Positions 36,501-45,568 of a stretch of 64,000 nt of DNA are shown here, one piece after another. The stretch is from positions 20,836,758 to 20,900,757 of the forward strand of contig CM072162.1 of assembly GCA_036850595.1 (NCBI GenBank), given 5' to 3'. Numbering within the stretch: the first letter of the stretch is position 1; each line of letters begins with the position of its first letter. Origin of the DNA: Rhyacichthys aspro (taxonomy: Eukaryota; Chordata; Actinopteri; Gobiiformes; Rhyacichthyidae). Below the pieces are notes generated by a model, which had not been told where the DNA came from, did no database searches, and saw only the letters and a list, made by a program, of their open reading frames with translations. A program made the position numbers and the translations under genes.

Positions 36501-39500
36501 GTTTAGATGAAGACGACACAAGTAAAAGTAGTCATCTGAACTGAAGAGGAACTGATTGTAAAGTAAAGTGTCCATTTAGGCTGAGATTTTGCAACAAATT
36601 TAAGTCATTTCAAGTCGAGACACATGAAAGATATTGTCTGCTTTGGTAAAAATGGAAGGTAAATGTGCATAAAAAAACAAATCTGCAAAAGGACATTAGA
36701 CAATAAGTAGAAGAATAAGTAGAAGTAAGAAAAAGCTTTGACTCTTACATTAAGTCTTCAATTAAAAAGCAGCGTAAGTTAATCTTCTCTGTTTTGTTTT
36801 TTCAGGACTATCTCGATCCCGACGGCAACGACGCCGACTACATCGAGCCTGAAGAGAACCCTCCTCACAGTGAGAAGCACCTCAGAAAACAGCACCTGCT
36901 CGTGTGGATGTAACACAAGTGCATTAATGGTTAAATCTTGTATCGATGCTTCTCTTCAGATCCCAAGGTGCATGCTGGGAGCAGAGCGGTGAGGCATCTG
37001 CCGAAACTGCCCACAGTTTTAACAGAGCGTCCCTCGAGTCCTGGTAAGTCCTGGGTCTTAACAGATACTTTCAGAAACAGAAATTTATCTTAGAATGGCT
37101 TTAATGATGGCTTTTTAATAATTTACTCAGTTCAACTTTCAATTTCACAGTAAAATATATATGTATAGACTGTAATTTTAAACATTCGTCATGTATTTGA
37201 TTGCTATATGATTTTTATTTATTAATTTACTGGGGAAAAACTACTGTAATGCATTTAAACTGTTTAAATAAGGTCTAAATCAGGACTTAGCCCAGGGTTT
37301 ATCCAGGATTAAGGCTTTAATTTATGCTTAAAACAATTGCCCAACACAACAATAACTTTTTTTTGCCTAATTATATCTTTAAGTGTCTGTTTTACCATTA
37401 ACTCTCTCCAAAAACCACTCGAGAAAACCAGGGAATTTATTGTGATGCATCTCGTTGCATTTTAAAACAGGTTCATATCCACTTCTTTTGGCACTAATAA
37501 GAGTCATACAACGTTATTATTCTGCCTGAGTGTAGACACATTAAAGGTGCAGTGTGTAACTATTTGGTGACATCTAGTGGTGACATTGCAGATTTTAATC
37601 CACTGCGAACACCAACAGTAAACTTTGAGGGACATTGTGTTGAAGAAATCACAAAAAACAGCTCAAAATATGCTTCAAAAAATGTAGTTCCGTAAAAATA
37701 AACGTTATTTTGTTTTATTTTGTAAGTGTTTGTTTACTACGTAGCACTAAATAAAACATGCGTCGTGCTTCTTTCTGCAGACAGATCTATTTTAAGTTTA
37801 ATTATATTTTGTCCAATTGTCTGATTGTCCTTTTGCTGTATTTTTCAGATTTTTATGAAGTCCCAGACAAAGAGGTATTTAAAGCTTACAATTACTTCTT
37901 GTTTTCGTTTCAAAATAGCTTAACAATAAATTATTTTTTGTCAATAGGAAAAGGGACAGTCTCTGGCAGCAAACAGGTCGGTTTAAGACTTGACAAACAT
38001 ACGCTTCACCACATTTCAGTTTTTTACGAGTTTCTTTGTTTTGTTTTTATAGTTATAGATTGTGTCCAGTGCCGACTCCACAGCAACAAGCATTTCCTCC
38101 AAAACCCAGCCCCAGGTAAAACCCAAACACTGAATCTCAAAGACTTTTATTTCTTTCATTTGTTATAATGTAGTATTTTGGTGACACTGACACTGATCTG
38201 TTTTAAAGGCTGCGGCAAACATCTCCCAACATTGTAAGTCACAAATGATTGAGATCTAATATTCTTTTTATGATGCGTATTCCTAATCGTTGTTGTTTTT
38301 TGTCCAGATCAAGGAGCCGACGGGAGACGATGAATATGAAGCGTGCGACGAAGAAGACAGTGAGTATTGGCTGATTTATTCATTTTATTCACGTTTTCTC
38401 ACACAGACACCGCACTCTGCCTCTTTGTTTATCAGTAAAACATTTTAAGAGGGTCATAATCTACTCTTAAGTCAAAGTCCGGTTGCTTTAAAAGGCGACG
38501 GTGCTATCTGCTTGACAAAAAAAACATAGCAACAAACAAACATCACAGCTGTCATTGATAAACAAGTGAGAGGAGTGTGTTTTGAGGCTGTTTTTGTGTC
38601 TCTACTCGTCTCTGAAAATGTCAAATATGTTTATGTCAAAAGACTTTCTGACGTCTACAGCTGTGTTTCTAAGAAGGTTTGTTCACGGGACCCATATTTC
38701 AAAAGGCCAAACACGTCACGGCCGCAACTTCCTGGTATTTTTAGCGTCATTTTGGTCACTTTGAGTAATATGTTTGCTCATTCTTTAGTGTTACATGTCA
38801 TTTTAGTCAAATTTCTCCATTTTATTTCCCATTCAGTGCTACTTTGGTTTCATTTATGGCATGGTTTTGTTCCCGTTTAATGTACTTTTCGTGATTCAAA
38901 GCATAGCGTCGTACTTTTTTACTGTTATTTTCTTGCTCCTGAACTGGACCCACTGATGATATGTGTATTTACTGTTTGTTTTCTTCAGAAGGCAGTAATA
39001 AACCCAGAGAGACTTCTCCTCTTCAGCCCAAACCTCTGCCCAGAGAGTGAGCCACAGTTATCTTTATAAACTTTATATGATTTAACCTTTACTTCCCTCA
39101 GATTCTAATAACCATCTGTTTTCTTTCAGGAGGTCACCAAAGCAACCGTTAAAACCAGTAAGTGCTTGTCAGAAACTCAAAGCTTACTTCAAGTTTAGAC
39201 CTGGTTTAATCCTGGATTTAGTTTTTTTATGTTTAGTCTGAGGTTTAATCCTGTCTCATTCCCAGATTAGGCTTGATTTAAGGCCATTTAATGAGTGTGT
39301 TTGGTCCCGTTTAGTCTCACTGTAATCCCAGATGGGCTAGTCCTGGTTTTATTGAGGTTTAGTTGAGTGTTTACTATTGTTTTAGGTCAGTTTTGGGATA
39401 AAAATAACAGCCCGTTGACCAAATAGTGACGAGAAGCATGCAGATATGGCAGAAAAGAAAAAAAAAAACAAACTTAACGAAGGAAACGAGTGGCATAGCG

Positions 39501-41790
39501 TCATTTCCTCAAGACATGACTTAGTTTAAAGGTTTATACACATTTATGTTCAATGATATCTGTCTAAAAACGTCATTTTTTATGTGACAAAGAGGCTGCA
39601 CTGAGGTCCACTGATAAAAAGCCTCTGTGAAAGTCATTTCAACAGTAGATGCAACACTTCTCACGTTGTTAGTCTTTACTTGATGCACATTTTGTTTATT
39701 TTCTGACATGAACACTCACAGCTGCAAAGAGAAACCTAGAGTGAACTAAATGAAAGCACAGGGCCCTTGTTATTCCCTGTTTTTTGTGATTTAATCTTGA
39801 TTTAATCCCAGTTTATTGTGACTGTTTTTGCAGAAGCCACCTTTAAAACCTTCCCCGAGAGAATCTAATCGTAAGAGACACATATTTAACTCTCTTTAAG
39901 CTATTCCCTAATCATCTTCATGCCACTTTTATGTCCTAACATTTCACTCCGTCTTGAAACTCAGACCGAACTCTTCAAAGTGAACCGCCGCCTCTTCCTT
40001 CAAAGGACTTCACTCTCGACCTGAAACGACCAAAGTAACCAATCCAATAAACTATTCACAACAATTAATCCACATTTAATAAAACCAAGATGAAGAAATT
40101 GACCTAAATTCAACTTTTTTTTGTGCTTTAGCAGGATTCCTATTCCGCTTTTCACTTCCAACAGTAAGTACGGCTTTATTCATTTGTCTTTCCAAATAAT
40201 ACCTTTCACAGAGGACTGTTCTTATGCTTTTCTCTGTCTGTCCCAGGACAAACTGACAGAGGACAGAGGAATCCCACAGAAAATGGCTTCACAGATCAAG
40301 ATAAGGTAATCCTCTTATTTTGTGGTGAATAAAAATGATCCTGGGAGATTTTTCTGACAGTATTCCCATTTCAGGAGGCAGACATGAGGACGAAGCCGTG
40401 GTTCGCGAGCTCGTGTGACCGAAAGACCGCTGACGACGTCCTGATTCAGTCCAATCAGGTAGGATCTCGTTATTGTTATCCTCAATCGATCGGACAAGTC
40501 GGCGGAGGGAGTAAAAGTGTGTGTGTGTGTGTGTGTGTGTTTAAGGACGGGGCGTTTCTGGTGAGGAAGAGCTCGGGGCAGGACGCTCAGCAGCCGTACA
40601 CTTTAGTGGTGTTTTACAAAAGCCGAGTCTACAACATCCCCATCCGCTTCATACCCAGCACCCAGCAGTACGCCCTGGGACGAGAGAAGAAGGGCGAGGA
40701 GGTCAGTGCGTCAACAAAACACACGGTTATAACTCTGTCCAGGGAGAAATTAACAATGTTTATTTACTTTTTCACTTGTGAACTGTCCCTGTTCATATTT
40801 TAAAATTCACAAAAAAAAACCCAGAAAATTGAGATTCTTAGGCTGAATCAGATCAAATCGAATCATAGACTACATGAACTCAGCCTTTTTTTTAGGATTT
40901 TTTAAGGATAACTAACAATTTTGCACAAGAACTACTGAGAAACATGTTTGGAACAAGACTATTTTGAATATTTTGCCTTGTCACAACTTTCTAAATCAAA
41001 TTAAAAGATTCTTATTCAAAACTTATTTAATATCAAAAATTGTTTTGAATCAGAACCACCAAGAATAGAATCAGACTCGAATCTTCTGACACTGAAGATT
41101 TACATCACTATTGATCAGAAAATGTCATTTGTTGCCTGAAGATGAAAAGGCTGGACTCTAGATTTTCCTACATCTTTTCTGCATCAGTAAAGTTGTAATG
41201 TAAATATAAAGCTTTTGATGATATTCTTTTATTACTTTAAATATGCACGACATTGTGACACTTAAAGATGAAGTTAATATTGATTCACATGGGACTCAAT
41301 ATTTTAACATTAGACATTTTCCTTCTCAAAAAGATCTGAGCAGCTTTGACAGCCTCTTAACTCTATTAGAATAACTTATTCTGAAGTTGATGGCCTGTTA
41401 TTTTAGTGAAACTGCTTGTGTCTAGGCTTTAACACAGTTTTTAATGAAAAGTGGTGAAAGGTTGTGTCTGAGTCCACCTCCTCTGTTTACTGAGGGTTGT
41501 TCTGATTTAACAAAAATGGCCTCTTTCACTCCATGTTCACTTCCTGGTCAATTTCTGGACATTTTTGCCTCCAAGGAGCGACCACTCTCTTTTAGATAGA
41601 AATAAAAATGTGGGAACTTTACTGTACAGACTTGTATCACTAACATACGATTAATCTCTGATCTCTTTATCAGTATTTCAGCAGCGTGCCCCACATCATC
41701 GAGAACCACCAGAGGGCGCCGCTGGTGCTGATCGACAGCCTGAGCAACAGCAAAGACGCCACCAAACTGCGTTTCCCCGTGAAGCCCTAG
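15484..41790 (+). CDS. blnk: BLNK / SLP-65 B-cell linker adaptor, complete, with SAM domain
   Basis: Cytosolic adaptor phosphorylated by Syk after BCR engagement; it recruits PLC-gamma2, BTK, Vav and Grb2. The 24 coding exons join in frame to 510 residues: 15484-15552, 16959-17021, 27244-27290, 32275-32340, 33459-33499, 34535-34575, 35054-35171, 35879-35991, 36806-36869, 36960-37043, 37849-37874, 37948-37976, 38059-38115, 38209-38233, 38308-38359, 38989-39046, 39130-39157, 39834-39870, 39965-40034, 40135-40163, 40247-40305, 40375-40458, 40546-40701, 41674-41790. Domains: SAM (about 8-75), acidic tyrosine-rich region (YEAP 114, YEPP 125, YLDP 188, YIEP 198, YEVP 238), proline-rich microexons (245-392), SH2 (about 401-506, FLVRKSSG with Arg427). 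Residues 60-82 resemble the extreme N terminus of mammalian BLNK. LCP2 also has SAM+SH2, but the SH2 sequence (QQPYTLVVF, VYNIPIRF) and the DNTT linkage identify BLNK. Confidence 0.93.
15553..16958 (+). other. BLNK intron 1
   Basis: About 1.4 kb, AT-rich, containing most of a degraded TTAA-bounded repeat (from 16345). No other feature was recognised. Confidence 0.6.
16345..16695. mobile_element. Degraded TTAA-type MITE
   Basis: Starts TTAAAGGCATAGTCCAGTGT and shares about 130 bp with both ends of the 44136-44943 element (TACTCCCTACTGTAG, then GGAGAAGCAGACAGGAGCAA). A poorly preserved inverted end (TTTACAAACACTGAAGTTAT) lies near 16670. The right boundary is approximate. Confidence 0.6.
16959..17021 (+). 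CDS. blnk: BLNK exon 2 (SAM domain)
   Basis: 21 codons, acceptor cccacag, donor TTG|gtgagt. Encodes a SAM helix and loop (SECAATVNRHRINGHRLL), comparable to DCEKAVKKYHIDGARFL of SLP-76. Confidence 0.82.
19290..19540 (+). repeat. Dispersed repeat fragment, related to 54170-54480
   Basis: Begins TTAAAGCGGCACTACC and shares with 54170-54480 the order: ACTT..AGC.CT..GA.TT.AGCAT.AGAA, CAATTATCTCC, a pyrimidine-rich tract, then an 'AATGAGAGCGC / GTGATTGGCC' type segment. Similarity was judged by eye and is partial. Confidence 0.35.
22605..22624. repeat. GATA microsatellite
   Basis: A short run of AGATAGATAGATAGAT with one interruption. Confidence 0.85.
23211..24007. repeat. 21-bp minisatellite array (copy B, inverted relative to copy A)
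   Basis: About 38 units with core TCCATCTAAAACCTGTTCAA, the reverse complement of the unit at 6402-6756. More diverged than copy A, with subfamilies (TCATGTAAAACC, TCCAACTAAAACC) that occur in runs and a duplicated higher-order block near 23760-23995. It gives a spurious 196-codon frame reading HLKPVQI repeats. Confidence 0.95.
24120..24740. promoter_or_regulatory. GC-richer block with inverted repeat in BLNK intron 2
   Basis: Non-repetitive, CpG-containing block in AT-rich intron. It includes AACAGGAAGAGG (ETS-like) near 24200 and a perfect 10-bp inverted repeat, GAGCGAGCGA at 24567-24576 and TCGCTCGCTC at 24627-24636. Regulatory role is inferred only. Confidence 0.3.
25281..26292. repeat. 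62-bp tandem array, 16.3 units
   Basis: Sixteen complete 62-bp units, each beginning GACTGGACTAACTCTGTCTC and ending GTCTGGACCTGGTCTAA, plus a 20-bp partial unit. No length variation is visible. The only variable site I see is position 35 of the unit (G or A); A occurs in units 2, 6, 8, 11 and 15. The near-perfect homogeneity implies recent expansion or gene conversion. Confidence 0.97.
27244..27290 (+). CDS. blnk: BLNK exon 3 (SAM domain)
   Basis: Encodes NMTESDFGKFSFVFQ plus two bases of a Pro codon. Acceptor tttcacag, donor CC|gtgagt. The N-x-T-E-x-D-x-x-KF pattern is the diagnostic SAM segment of SLP-76 (NLTENDIQKF). It is flanked by introns of about 10.2 and 5 kb. Confidence 0.85.
28350..29125. 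repeat. Tandem triplication, unit about 270-290 bp
   Basis: Three diverged direct copies share ACCTAAA(A/T)CTAAAA(C/T)TGACCTG, CTACACAATATATTGCA (starts near 28470, 28737, 29027), CACGTTTTCCTGATATT and, in the first two, ACCATAAAATTCATTATTTT. The third copy is incomplete. Confidence 0.85.
30503..30522. repeat. (CA)10 microsatellite
   Basis: Ten perfect CA repeats in BLNK intron 3. Confidence 0.95.
31125..31320 (+). repeat. Interspersed repeat 3' end
   Basis: Ends CTCTTTGAGGCGATTGTTGT ... GGGCTGGATAAATAAAATTAAAT, resembling the common teleost repeat tail CTTTGAGGC ... GGCTATATAAATAAAATTGA as I remember it. The 5' limit is uncertain. Confidence 0.6.
31365..31405 (-). repeat. Perfect B-box-like motif, possible tRNA relic
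   Basis: The minus strand reads GACCCGGGTTCGAATCCC, containing an exact Pol III B box GGTTCGAATCC. I could not fold an acceptor stem or find an A box at the right distance, so no tRNA gene is called. Confidence 0.35.
31555..31755 (+). repeat. Interspersed repeat 3' end (same type)
   Basis: Contains TCCTGGGAGTGGATTCCTTC, CCCTAAGGTTTCTCTTTTTT, TTTGGAGTTTTTCCTTGCCC and AAATCCCTTTGAGGCAATAT ... AATAAATGC, the order found in a very common teleost repeat from memory. Degraded; no coding part. Confidence 0.65.
31886..31901. repeat. (GT)8 microsatellite
   Basis: Eight GT repeats in BLNK intron 3. Confidence 0.9.
32275..32340 (+). CDS. blnk: BLNK exon 4 (end of SAM / N-terminal helix of BLNK)
   Basis: Encodes QLQKIVQDIKKNDGSLLNKL, closely resembling the first residues of mammalian BLNK (LRQLQKMVHDIKNNEGGI). 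Acceptor cttccag, donor CGGAG|gtaagt. In this fish the helix continues an N-terminal SAM domain; in mammals it is the protein's beginning. Confidence 0.9.
35054..36869 (+). CDS. blnk: BLNK exons 7-9: tyrosine phosphorylation region
   Basis: Exons 35054-35171, 35879-35991 and 36806-36869 encode the acidic region with YEAP (Tyr114), YEPP (Tyr125), EEYVD (Tyr147), YLDP (Tyr188) and YIEP (Tyr198), separated by a basic/proline segment (RPPKKPLRP). In mammalian BLNK the equivalent YxxP tyrosines bind PLC-gamma2, BTK, Vav and Nck SH2 domains. The exon 8 donor (GAG|gtgaag) is not a strong consensus. Confidence 0.88.
37541..37660 (+). repeat. TTAA-type MITE end
   Basis: TTAAAGGTGCAGTGTGTAAC followed by GGTGACATCTAGTGGTGACA, a phrase I recall from very common teleost repeats with TTAAAGGTGC ends. 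It lies in BLNK intron 10. The opposite end was not found, so it is probably truncated. Confidence 0.55.
37849..40305 (+). CDS. blnk: BLNK exons 11-21: proline-rich microexon region
   Basis: Eleven short exons (25-70 nt) with compatible phases encode DFYEVPDKE, PVPTPQQQAFPPKPSP, EYEACDEED, PLQPKPLPRE, SPKQPLKPKPPLKPSP, SEPPPLPSKDF and KIPIPLF (similar to KPIPLPRF of mammalian BLNK). These are likely SH3-binding segments. Exons 13 and 20 have tandem acceptors that permit small in-frame variants. Confidence 0.85.
39185..39420 (+). repeat. Degenerate TTTAGTCCTGG-type repeat in BLNK intron 17
   Basis: Recurring short phrases (GGTTTAATCCTGGATTTAG, TTTAGTCTGAGGTTTAATCC, TAGTCCTGGTTTTATTGAGG) with a loose 11-13 bp rhythm. 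The same phrasing occurs at 39775-39815, 53620-53715, 62000-62545 and 63810-63915. Confidence 0.5.
40375..41790 (+). CDS. blnk: BLNK exons 22-24: SH2 domain and C terminus
   Basis: Exons 40375-40458, 40546-40701 and 41674-41790. The SH2 domain runs from KPWFASSCDRKTADD through FLVRKSSG (phosphotyrosine-binding Arg427), QPYTLVVFYKSRVYNIPIRF and YALGREKKGEE to APLVLIDSLSNSKDATKL; stop TAG at 41788-41790. The nearest remembered match is mammalian BLNK (KPWYAGACDRKSAEE, FLIRKSSG). Confidence 0.95.
40517..40540. repeat. (GT)12 microsatellite at the acceptor of BLNK exon 23
   Basis: Twelve perfect GT repeats lie directly before TTTAAG|GAC, the 3' splice site of the main SH2 exon, where a pyrimidine tract would be expected. 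Confidence 0.95.
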
Positions 41791-42095
41791 AAACCTTCCC
41801 CGATCCTCAAAACCAAACTTTAAACACATCTTTAGGATCGTGTTTACGTGGTGTTTCTTCTGCAGTGCTGGCCGCGCAGAGTTACATTCAGCAGCGTTGA
41901 CTCAGGAGACTTTTTTAACCCATGTTTATTCAGATGTTTCAGTCGGTAAACAGGGTATATTGAAATAAATGTGAGGAATGACAAAGATACTGTAAAACTA
42001 AGCACTGGTTTGACAGCTGGTTTGTGACAGATACCTAACAAAGACAATGGTTTAATGTATATTTGTTTTAATAAAATGATTTCTCTTGTACAAAT
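41791..42095 (+). terminator. blnk: BLNK 3' UTR with poly(A) signals
   Basis: AATAAA at 41964-41969 and 42070-42075 follow the stop codon by about 175 and 280 bp; the second is followed by a T/GT-rich stretch. These are the likely cleavage signals. Confidence 0.6.
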
Positions 42096-44135
42096 CAGTC
42101 CACGTTCAGTCGTCACATGAAACCCAAATTAATGCAAACGTGTTGCATATTACAAAAAAAACAAATCTCTAGGCACTTAGTGGAAATTCTCAGATAATAC
42201 TTAATACAGTACCTCTATAGCTACTTTCTATACAATTATAAATCATTTCATCTCAAAATATATGCAGTAAATTACAGAAAATTAAGTGTGCGCTCCAAAA
42301 ACGAGGACGCACACACGTTTATTTACAAAGTTTTTTATGTTTGTTTTTTTTTCCCTTGTGGTGAATACTGAGGGGACGGTGGCTACGTTTGGAGACGTTT
42401 AGCCACAGCAGGACAGAGCTGGAGATTGTCAGAGGCTTGGGCCCGATAAGAGGAAGAGGTAATGGGGAAAATATAAGTCCTCCTTTCATAGTGCAATTAA
42501 AAGATAAGATTATCATTTCAAGTCAAACGAGAGGAAAGTCTACGAGGGCAGAACACAGTCGAATTAACTCAACCTTTTGATGTGTTTAAATAAAGGGAGA
42601 TTTTAGATGCTTTTGTGTTAGAATGACTTTACAAAGGATTGAAGTGATATATTCTGGGATTTATGAAGTAAAGCAGTATGTGGTAGTAGTATATAGTGAG
42701 TACATTTACAGATGTGTGCATGAAGGTGGTCTGGAGAACTGGTCAGACTCAGAGAAGCAGCTGCAAATGATCCGTTTAGATGCATTTTAAACAGAAAAAC
42801 AAATTGTGAATATCTGTTTAAACCTATTCACACAAAAAATCCTCTGACACTAAATAAATGACACTAAAATAAAACCAAAAACAACAAAAAGTTCCTGCTT
42901 CTGAGTCTGGCCAGTTCTCCAAATCAAACAGAAGTCTACACAAATACAAGAGCTGCAAATACATCGTAACGTCAACAAACATCTCTATAATGCTGCAGAG
43001 ATTAACATTAGGCCAATAAAAAGTCTTTTAAGTCCTTATTACTGTGGATTAAGTCCTAAATTTAGTGTTTAAGTGTCGGGTTGTGATGATAAATGCATGT
43101 AATGACCCTGTATATATTTACTGTAACATGCCAAAATGGGCTTTTATTTTGAAATTGGTGCATTTGACTCCTCCTTTCTTTACTAAGTGTGAAGAAACGG
43201 AAAAGCGCTCAAGTAATCATTGAGAAAAATGTCCACAAAGAGGTTTTTCTGAAGCCTGCTGATCATTTGTTTACTGTGAGTTTAGTTACTCAACACAATA
43301 AAACTCTCAGGAAACTACAAACCTCACGAGAAAAGAGTGAAGCAGTGATGACAGACCAACATAATAAGTGAGATGTTGACTGCAACTGCTTTTGACTTAA
43401 TTAACTAACGGAGCATGTTTTAAAAATAAAAATGTTGAACTTTTACTTTGTCAAAAAGAACATCCATTATTATTGCGTTCCACATACAGCCCTTTTCCAA
43501 AAGAAATCCCAGAATATCCCTTGAAATTAAAATAAAATATGGGAAAATCTGATCTGAATGAGTCAAATAAAGCACACTTCTTGCACTTTACACATAATCA
43601 TAAACGTCTGACGGGACTATTTATATATAGAAAGCAAACGAAGGCTAAGACTCATAAATAAATGACTAAAACAGCTTATCTCAGATTTTTTTCGAACACA
43701 GTTTTGGTTAAGTAACTTCTGGCTGTCCAAACGTATAAATATGAAAGCTACCTCACTGCATAGCCTACCCGTACGTCATCGACCGATTCATCCGACTCCA
43801 GAGTTTATATGGCAAATATACATATTACAGTGTTTTTTTTATAAAAGATTTCCAACAGTGTAATTAAATAAAGCTATATGTAGACAAAATATAAACAGTA
43901 CAAAGAACTAAATTAACAAACCCACCAGTTTCGTGGCTTTACAAATAATTACTAAATCTACAGATTATCAAACTACCCAGACGTGGAGATAGGTAACTCT
44001 TTACCCTGAGAACTTGAACCCTCCGGGAAGAATGGTTTTCATTAAGACTTTAAGAAAAAAACTGAGGATACAGTTTCGATTACTGTTGAGTATTGCAAAA
44101 GTCCTCTTCCAGATTATTTCCCAGTGTTTGTGACA
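42096..44135. other. Convergent intergenic region, BLNK / ZNF518A
   Basis: About 2 kb of AT-rich sequence between the 3' ends of two convergent genes. No gene, RNA or clear repeat family was recognised. Part may be ZNF518A 3' UTR if its transcript runs through the transposon. Confidence 0.55.
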
Positions 44136-44943
44136 TTAAAGGGATGGTTGAGTGTTTTGTAAATGTGGTTCTAGGAGATACTTGTGAAGCGGATTTACTC
44201 CCTACAGTAGATTTTTGTCCTGGCACAGTCTTGGTTTTGGGGAGGCACTGAGACTAAACCATACACAGCGGTAAAAAACTCCAGTTCAGTGTCAATTTAA
44301 ATCTATGGCTATTATTTGCAGTCTCCCAGAAAAAGAGGTAAGGCCTGAACACTTTAAATCCTGCATTTTATTGACAACATTTCAATCTTTTGTCAAAACA
44401 TCAGGCATTTTCTAAAACTGTAACTAAAATGATGCAGGTTAAAATTTGACTTGAAATAAATGTAAAAATAAATTCCAATTAAAAGAAAACTTTAAATTAA
44501 CACATTTTGACTATTGTTTTTGATATTATTTAATGTCCACTGACTTTATTTGTGTTTCATTGTCATAATGTTGTCAGTAAAGTGCAGAACTTGGAGAAAG
44601 TGTGCAGACGATAGCTCTTTTTCCAGTTTAAATGTGTGATCCCGCCATCTATTAGATAAATACGTTTTGGCCTTGTAGAAATAAAAAAACGGAATAAATT
44701 GCAGCCATATGTAAAAATAAATGCATGTAATAGTAGTTTTAGAAGCTGCAAAAGCCTTATTAGTTCTCATAAAAGAGTTTAAGTGGCCTTATTAGTAACA
44801 TACATATCACAAAGCCTGCGTTATTGCTCCTGTCTGCTTCTCCAAACCGCCTGTCCTGACAATTACCTACTGTAGGGAATATTTTACCTATCCTTAAGTA
44901 TCTCTTAGACTCTCTTTCACAAAACACTGGACTATCCCTTTAA
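44136..44943. mobile_element. Non-autonomous DNA transposon (TTAA target, 800 bp) at the ZNF518A stop codon
   Basis: Flanked by TTAA at 44136-44139 and 44940-44943. The left end reads AGGGATGGTTGAGTGTTTTG; the right end, reverse-complemented, reads AGGGATAGTCCAGTGTTTTG. The imperfect inverted ends stay alignable for about 120 bp (GAGATACTT, CTCCCTACAGTAG / TTCCCTACAGTAG). No transposase frame lies inside. TTAA duplication and an AGGG terminus are compatible with a Kolobok-like superfamily; piggyBac also uses TTAA but its ends normally start CCC. A related element is at 16345. Confidence 0.7.
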
Positions 44944-45568
44944 GAGTTTTCACAGTTTGGACTTTTCCACTCCATCAGATGCCGCTGCCTGTGAGCCAAC
45001 CAAATTTCACGATTTTCGAAAGCCCTGCCGCAAAACCAGCAGCGAAACTTTGTCTCCGCGTTGTGGCTCTGAGACGACTCGGCGGTGACCACTTCGAACT
45101 TTTTCCTGCTCAACCTTCGAAGTTTTAGCTTCAGAAGGAATCGCTCTTCTACTCTAGAGTTCTTGCTGGGATTGTTTTGAGCGTCGTCCGGTGGGGCGTT
45201 TGTTCCCTCCCCGTTTATGGCTGAGAGAGCGTTCAGCGTCCGTTTGGACAGTACGACCTTGTGAACCTCTCCCTTGTACCTGTTGACGACCTCCATGATG
45301 CGGGCCACCTCTGGGATGTCTGCGTCCGGGTGATTCAACACCACGACGGGCTGGTCTCCCACGGGGTGCTTCACCAGCTGGTTTGGGTTTATGGCTACGA
45401 TATTCAAAGTCCTCTCCAGGTTTTTAGGGACAGGCTTCCAGTGGGACACAAAAGCAGGTGGGGGCTGGGACTTCTCAGAGCTGCTGGGGAAAGCATCTGT
45501 GGACACTCCTTCCCTCGTCCCGTCCACAGCGGGCTCTGAAGAAACAGTCACGTGTGCTGTTGTCTCAC
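44940..45568 (-). CDS. znf518a: ZNF518A coding exon 2 (conserved C-terminal block and last zinc finger)
   Basis: Acceptor ttgttacag at 45570-45569. Encodes residues from the split Ser670 to the stop TAA at 44942-44940. That stop lies within the TTAA that borders the transposon. Confidence 0.88.

Noticed and set aside
37758..38168. 136-codon plus-strand frame
   Set aside because: Reads through BLNK exon 11 (DFYEVPDKE) into introns; only the exon parts with splice sites are real.
15484..41790. LCP2/SLP-76 as the identity of the SAM+SH2 adaptor
   Set aside because: The SH2 and IPIPLF segments match BLNK more closely, and DNTT/ZNF518A/CCNJ are BLNK neighbours, not LCP2 neighbours.
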